A stretch of DNA of 64,000 nt from Cellulosimicrobium terreum (GTDB taxonomy: Bacteria > Actinomycetota > Actinomycetes > Actinomycetales > Cellulomonadaceae), in the NCBI GenBank assembly GCA_014803435.1, contig JACYFD010000003.1:62001-126000 (forward strand). Direction: 5' to 3'. Made by a program: the position numbers and the translations under genes. The notes beneath the pieces were generated by a model, which was given only the letters and a program-made list of their open reading frames with translations, made no database searches and had not been told where the DNA came from. How positions within the stretch are numbered: position 1 is the stretch's first letter; each line of letters begins with the position of its first letter. Below are positions 57,738 through 64,000 of this stretch, in pieces.

Positions 57738-58433
57738 TCAGAAGAGTCGGGAGTCGACGTCGTCGACGCCGCGCATCGCGTCGTAGTCGAGGACGAGGCA
57801 CCCGATGCCCCGGTCCGTCGCGAGCACCCGCGCCTGGGGCTTGATCTCCTGCGCGGCGAACACGCCACGCACGGGCGCGAGCAACGGGTCACGGTTGAGG
57901 AGGTCGAGGTAACGGGTGAGCTGCTCGACACCGTCGATGTCGCCGCGCCGCTTGATCTCCACCGCGACGGTCGCGCCCGTCGAGTCCCTCGCGAGGATGT
58001 CCACCGGTCCGATCGCCGTCGGGTACTCGCGGCGCACGAGCGTGTGGCCCGAGCCGAGGAGCTGGATCTGCGCGGCGAGCATCTCCTGCAGGTGCGCCTC
58101 GACGCCGTCCTTGACGAGCCCGGGGTCGACGCCGAGCTCGTGCGAGCTGTCGTGCAGCACCTCGTGGAGCTCGATCTCGAGCCGGTCGTCGCTCTTCGCG
58201 TGCTGGACGGCCCACACCTCGCTGACACCCCGCCCGCGCGCCTCGGCGGAGGGCTCGCGGGCCGCGAGCGTGCACGGCGGGCTCATCCAGTTGAGCGGCT
58301 TGTACGACCCGCCGTCCGAGTGGAGCAGCACGCTGCCGTCGGCCTTGACCAGCAGCACCCGCGTCGCGAGCGGGAGATGAGCAGAGAGACGGCCCGTGTA
58401 ACGGGCTGAGCACCGGGCGACGACGAGACGCAT
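57738..58433 (-). CDS. nucS: Mismatch-specific endonuclease NucS/EndoMS
   Basis: Non-canonical mismatch repair nuclease of archaea and actinobacteria that lack MutS/MutL. 231 residues. The N-terminal DNA-binding domain starts [16 protein letters not shown]; the C-terminal RecB-like nuclease core is [10 protein letters not shown] followed by [10 protein letters not shown], giving the Asp, Glu and Lys of the active site. The C-terminus lies near [13 protein letters not shown]; a beta-clamp-binding tail is expected there but not evident. GGAGG is 10 bases upstream of the ATG. Confidence 0.93.
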   Translation of the reverse strand: MRLVVARCSARYTGRLSAHLPLATRVLLVKADGSVLLHSDGGSYKPLNWMSPPCTLAAREPSAEARGRGVSEVWAVQHAKSDDRLEIELHEVLHDSSHELGVDPGLVKDGVEAHLQEMLAAQIQLLGSGHTLVRREYPTAIGPVDILARDSTGATVAVEIKRRGDIDGVEQLTRYLDLLNRDPLLAPVRGVFAAQEIKPQARVLATDRGIGCLVLDYDAMRGVDDVDSRLF

Positions 58434-58499
58434 GGACGCAGGTCCTCCAGGTTCGGGGAGCAGAGCCCGGTCAGGGTCTCACACGAGTCGGGCGAACGA

Positions 58500-58916
58500 T
58501 CAGACGACGACGTCGCGCCGGCCGGGGGGCGCGGCCTCGAGCCAGGAGGCGAGGCCCTCATAGGCAGCACGGGCCATGGTCAGCTCGATGTGCTCGCCCT
58601 CGTACATGCACCGCACCAGGTACGTCTCGGGCCGCGAGACGCCCGTGTCGAGCGGCTCGCGGCCCAGGATGGTCAGGTTCTGACGCGCCCAGCAGCGCGT
58701 CGGACGCGCGGACAGCGACCAGCAGCGCCACCAGTCGATGCGGCCGACGCCGTAGTGCGCCACACCTTGAGTCCACGAGCTCACGGCACCGGCGCGCAGC
58801 CCGCACTCGAAGGACCCGACCCGATGCGTGAGCGCACGCAACCGCACGGTGCCCACCCCGACGACGATCAGGGCTACGACGAGCAGTCCGATCGCGGTCC
58901 AGGCAAGGGCGGGCAC
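58500..58916 (-). CDS. DUF2550 membrane protein
   Basis: A 138-residue protein with one N-terminal helix (PALAWTAIGLLVVALIVVGV, about 2-21) and a soluble domain with SFECGLR and YGVGRIDWWRCWSLSARPTR, typical of DUF2550. This family is almost always found just after atpC in actinobacteria. Start GTG 58916 is 16 bp after atpC, so it is part of the atp transcript. Function unknown. Confidence 0.88.
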   Translation of the reverse strand: MPALAWTAIGLLVVALIVVGVGTVRLRALTHRVGSFECGLRAGAVSSWTQGVAHYGVGRIDWWRCWSLSARPTRCWARQNLTILGREPLDTGVSRPETYLVRCMYEGEHIELTMARAAYEGLASWLEAAPPGRRDVVV

Positions 58917-58932
58917 GGTCGAGCTGCTCCCG

Positions 58933-59196
58933 TCAGTCGGTGGACTCGACGGAGTCCACGACGACGGTGACCTGGTTCGAGTCCACCGAGATGAAGCCGC
59001 CGGAGATGCGGACCTCGACCGGTGACCCGTCGGCGGTCTTGATCCGGACCGCGCCCTCGCGCAGCACGGACAGGAGCGGCGAGTGGCCGGCGAGGATACC
59101 GACCTCGCCGTCCGCCGCGGGGGCGCTCACCATGTGGGCCTCGCCCGACCAGACCTTGCGGTCCGCCGAGACGAGATCGACGTTCAGCTGTGCCAC
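58933..59196 (-). CDS. atpC: ATP synthase epsilon subunit
   Basis: Short-form epsilon of 87 residues, essentially only the N-terminal beta-sandwich (LNVDLVSADRKVWSGEAHMV; GILAGHSPLL); the C-terminal helical hairpin is largely missing, as in several actinobacteria. It couples and inhibits F1. GTG 59196 has GAAGGAG 5 bases upstream. Two hairpins precede it. Confidence 0.95.
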   Translation of the reverse strand: MAQLNVDLVSADRKVWSGEAHMVSAPAADGEVGILAGHSPLLSVLREGAVRIKTADGSPVEVRISGGFISVDSNQVTVVVDSVESTD

Positions 59197-59232
59197 TGCA
59201 ACTCCTTCATGTCCGGTCGGTGACCGGGAACA

Positions 59233-59304
59233 GGTCCGCCGCGCGGACCGTCGTCAGGGAGGAAGCCGGACAGGGACGGGTCGGCGGGCGACGCCCGCCG
59301 ACCC
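59233..59304 (-). promoter_or_regulatory. Two hairpins in the atpD-atpC spacer
   Basis: Stems 59233-59239 with 59243-59249 (7 bp) and 59278-59289 with 59293-59304 (12 bp, perfect, 3-base loop) lie in the 129-bp gap after atpD. They may partly terminate transcription or protect the atpD 3' end. Confidence 0.55.
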
Positions 59305-59325
59305 TCCCCTGGCGAGGGCGACCGG

Positions 59326-61804
<2,479 letters not shown>

Positions 61805-61806
61805 CG

Positions 61807-63438
61807 TCAGGCCCTCTTCTGCCGGACGATCTGCTCCTGCTCGACGTCCACGTCCTCGGCCTCGGCGTCGTCTCCGCCGACGAGCGGCGTGCCGTCGGCC
61901 TTGAGGAAGCCGTTGCGGAACGTGTCGACCGCGTCCGAGAGGCTCGACTCGACGTCGTCCGCGAGCTTGCCCGTCTCCGCGATGGTCGACAGCACGTCGG
62001 TGTTGCGGCGCAGGTGGTCCAGCAGCTCGGACTCGAACCGGCGCACGTCCTCGACCGGGACGTCGTCGAGCCTGCCCTTGGTGCCGGCCCAGATCGACGC
62101 GACCTGGTCCTCGACGGGGTACGGCGAGTACTGGCCCTGCTTGAGCAGCTCCATGAGCACGGCACCGCGCGCGAGCTGGCCGCGCGAGGCGGCGTCGAGG
62201 TCGGACGCGAACATCGCGAACGCCTCGAGCGAGCGGTACTGCGCGAGCTCGAGCTTCAGCGTGCCGGAGACCTGCTTCATCGCCTTGACCTGCGCGGCAC
62301 CGCCGACGCGGGACACCGAGATACCGACGTCCACGGCAGGACGCTGGTCGGCGTTGAAGAGGTCCGACTGGAGGAAGATCTGGCCGTCGGTGATGGAGAT
62401 GACGTTCGTCGGGATGTACGCCGACACGTCGTTCGCCTTCGTCTCGATCACGGGCAGGCCCGTCATCGAGCCCGCGCCCAGCTCGTCCGAGAGCTTGGCA
62501 CAACGCTCGAGCAGGCGGGAGTGGAGGTAGAAGACGTCACCCGGGTAGGCCTCGCGGCCCGGCGGGCGGCGCAGCAGGAGCGACACGGCGCGGTACGCCT
62601 CCGCCTGCTTCGACAGATCGTCGAAGACGATGAGGACGTGCTTGCCCTGGTACATCCAGTGCTGGCCGATGGCCGAGCCCGTGTAGGGGGCGAGGTACTT
62701 GAAGCCGGCCGGGTCCGAGGCGGGAGCCGCGACGATCGTCGTGTACTCGAGCGCACCGGCCTCCTCGAGGGCGCCACGCACCGAGGCGATGGTCGAGCCC
62801 TTCTGGCCGACCGCGACGTAGATGCAGCGGACCTGCTTCTCCGGGTCGCCGGTCTCCCAGTTGGCCTTCTGGTTGATGATCGTGTCGATCGCGATCGCCG
62901 TCTTGCCCGTCTGGCGGTCACCGATGATCAGCTGTCGCTGACCACGACCGATCGGAATCATCGAGTCGATCGCCTTGAGGCCGGTCTGCAGGGGCTCGTG
63001 GACCGACTTGCGGGCCATGACGCCGGGGGCCTGCAGCTCGAGGGCGCGCCGCTCGTCGGACTCGACGTCGCCGAGACCGTCGATCGGGTTGCCCAGGGGG
63101 TCGACGACGCGACCCAGGTAGCCCTCCCCGACGGGGACGGACAGCACCTCACCGGTGCGGCGGACCTCCTGGCCCTCCTCGATCCCCGAGAACTCGCCGA
63201 GGACGACGACACCGATCTCACGGACGTCGAGGGTCAGGGCGAGACCCAGGGTGCCGTCCTCGAACCGCAGCAGCTCGTTAGCCATCGCGCCCGGGAGGCC
63301 CTGGACCTGCGCGATGCCGTCGGCGGCCAGGGTGACCCGGCCCACCTCCTCGGACACGGCGCCCTCGGGCTCGTAGGACTTCACGAAGCTGTCCAGAGCG
63401 GCCCGGATCTCCTCCGGCCGGATCGTCAGCTCAGCCAT
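61807..63438 (-). CDS. atpA: ATP synthase alpha subunit
   Basis: Non-catalytic nucleotide-binding F1 subunit, 543 residues. The P-loop is [15 protein letters not shown]; the arginine finger lies in the conserved [11 protein letters not shown] segment. The N-terminus [20 protein letters not shown] is typical, and the acidic C-terminal tail ([16 protein letters not shown]) is common in actinobacteria. GGAG lies 7 bases before ATG 63438. Confidence 0.97.
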   Translation of the reverse strand: MAELTIRPEEIRAALDSFVKSYEPEGAVSEEVGRVTLAADGIAQVQGLPGAMANELLRFEDGTLGLALTLDVREIGVVVLGEFSGIEEGQEVRRTGEVLSVPVGEGYLGRVVDPLGNPIDGLGDVESDERRALELQAPGVMARKSVHEPLQTGLKAIDSMIPIGRGQRQLIIGDRQTGKTAIAIDTIINQKANWETGDPEKQVRCIYVAVGQKGSTIASVRGALEEAGALEYTTIVAAPASDPAGFKYLAPYTGSAIGQHWMYQGKHVLIVFDDLSKQAEAYRAVSLLLRRPPGREAYPGDVFYLHSRLLERCAKLSDELGAGSMTGLPVIETKANDVSAYIPTNVISITDGQIFLQSDLFNADQRPAVDVGISVSRVGGAAQVKAMKQVSGTLKLELAQYRSLEAFAMFASDLDAASRGQLARGAVLMELLKQGQYSPYPVEDQVASIWAGTKGRLDDVPVEDVRRFESELLDHLRRNTDVLSTIAETGKLADDVESSLSDAVDTFRNGFLKADGTPLVGGDDAEAEDVDVEQEQIVRQKRA

Positions 63439-63537
63439 TGCTCTTCTCCTGTCGTGGCCGCCCCGCGTGGCGGGTGCGGTCGAACGTTTGTCAGTTGTGC
63501 GGCCGGTGGCCGACGGGCGGTCATGGGCGGGAGAGGT

Positions 63538-64000
63538 TCAGCTGACCAGTCGCCGGCGGGCGTCGGCGAGCCGGGACAGCACGGTCGAGTCCACGACGTC
63601 GGGACCGACCTGGATCCGCAGTCCACCGAGCACGGCGGTGTCCACCGAGACGTTGAGCTGGACGGCGCGCCCGTAGGCACGCTCGAGCAGCCCGCCGAGA
63701 CGGTCGAGCTGCGACTGGTCGAGCACGATCGCCGAGGTGACCGACGCGACGAGACGCGTGCGGCGCTCGGCCGCGACCTCGCCGAACCATCCCAGGGTCG
63801 GCACGTACCGGCGACCGCGCAGTGCACGGGTCGCGTGCTCGGTGAGGACCGCCGTCACACGATCGACCTTCCCGGCGACGAGCGCACGCACGAACGCCGC
63901 GCGCCGCTCGGGGTCGGTCGAGCCGTCGGACAGGACCTGACGCGCGTCGCGCTGCCCCACCAGGGACCGCGAGACGCGGAACAGCTCGTCCTCGACCTTC
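63538..64000 (-). CDS. atpH: ATP synthase delta subunit, C-terminal part (5' end outside window)
   Basis: The frame is open to the window edge, so the start lies beyond 64000. About 154 C-terminal residues are visible, ending STVLSRLADARRRLVS. LNVSVDTAVLGGLRIQVGPDVVDSTV is the conserved OSCP/delta C-terminal motif. It is part of the peripheral stalk and 99 bp upstream of atpA. No P-loop or membrane helix is seen in the visible part. Confidence 0.93.
   Translation of the reverse strand, partial: KVEDELFRVSRSLVGQRDARQVLSDGSTDPERRAAFVRALVAGKVDRVTAVLTEHATRALRGRRYVPTLGWFGEVAAERRTRLVASVTSAIVLDQSQLDRLGGLLERAYGRAVQLNVSVDTAVLGGLRIQVGPDVVDSTVLSRLADARRRLVS

Overview
The window is a very GC-rich (roughly 70% or more) actinobacterial chromosome segment. 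Several traits point to Micrococcales of the Cellulomonas/Cellulosimicrobium/Isoptericola type: secreted multidomain beta-mannanases, a GlgE-type alpha-glucan pathway, class Ib nrdHIEF genes, NucS mismatch endonuclease, an F-type ATP synthase operon followed by a DUF2550 gene, and many GTG starts with leaderless-looking promoters. The genus is an inference. I saw no rRNA, tRNA, CRISPR array, insertion sequence or phage gene.

Left part (1-10.7 kb): the 3' part of an FAD-dependent dehydrogenase, an unknown membrane protein, a broken DUF559 gene, then glgP facing the overlapping operon glgE-treS-mak. TreS converts trehalose to maltose, Mak phosphorylates it, GlgE polymerises maltose-1-phosphate, and GlgB (29.8-32.0 kb) branches the product. 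GlgB is separated from its partners by 19 kb.

That 19 kb (10.7-29.7 kb) is mainly a beta-mannan utilisation locus: a GH2 beta-mannosidase co-operonic with a sugar ABC importer (two permeases plus a binding lipoprotein), two divergent LacI-family regulators, a secreted GH26 mannanase fused to an esterase-like domain, a secreted GH5 mannanase-like enzyme, and a second GH26 mannanase with a ricin-type lectin domain. The model is extracellular cleavage and deacetylation of mannan, import of oligosaccharides and intracellular hydrolysis. Three classes of LacI-type operator palindromes lie in the control regions. A DUF3887 gene with a repeat-bearing promoter and a LysE-type exporter sit inside the locus.

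Middle part (32-48 kb): mostly housekeeping genes. These are a thioredoxin-fold/TPR protein, a membrane protein-lipoprotein pair, a DivIVA-like coiled-coil protein, two alpha/beta hydrolases, a lipoprotein FKBP isomerase, a phosphoribosyltransferase, nrdHIEF behind two NrdR boxes, and an APC-type amino-acid permease preceded by a tiny leader ORF.

Right part (48-64 kb): a GH1 beta-glycosidase with a CelR-like operator, two abutting gene remnants (GH31 and a phosphoribosyltransferase), nagA, a TetR regulator with a YndJ/DUF1990 fusion, a large secreted glycosidase-like gene with a frameshift after its signal peptide, then nucS, a DUF2550 gene and atpC-D-G-A-H, where the window ends inside atpH. 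Three secreted enzymes (19.3, 24.4 and 54.3 kb) end in the same ~90-residue two-cysteine module, the most interesting unexplained feature here.
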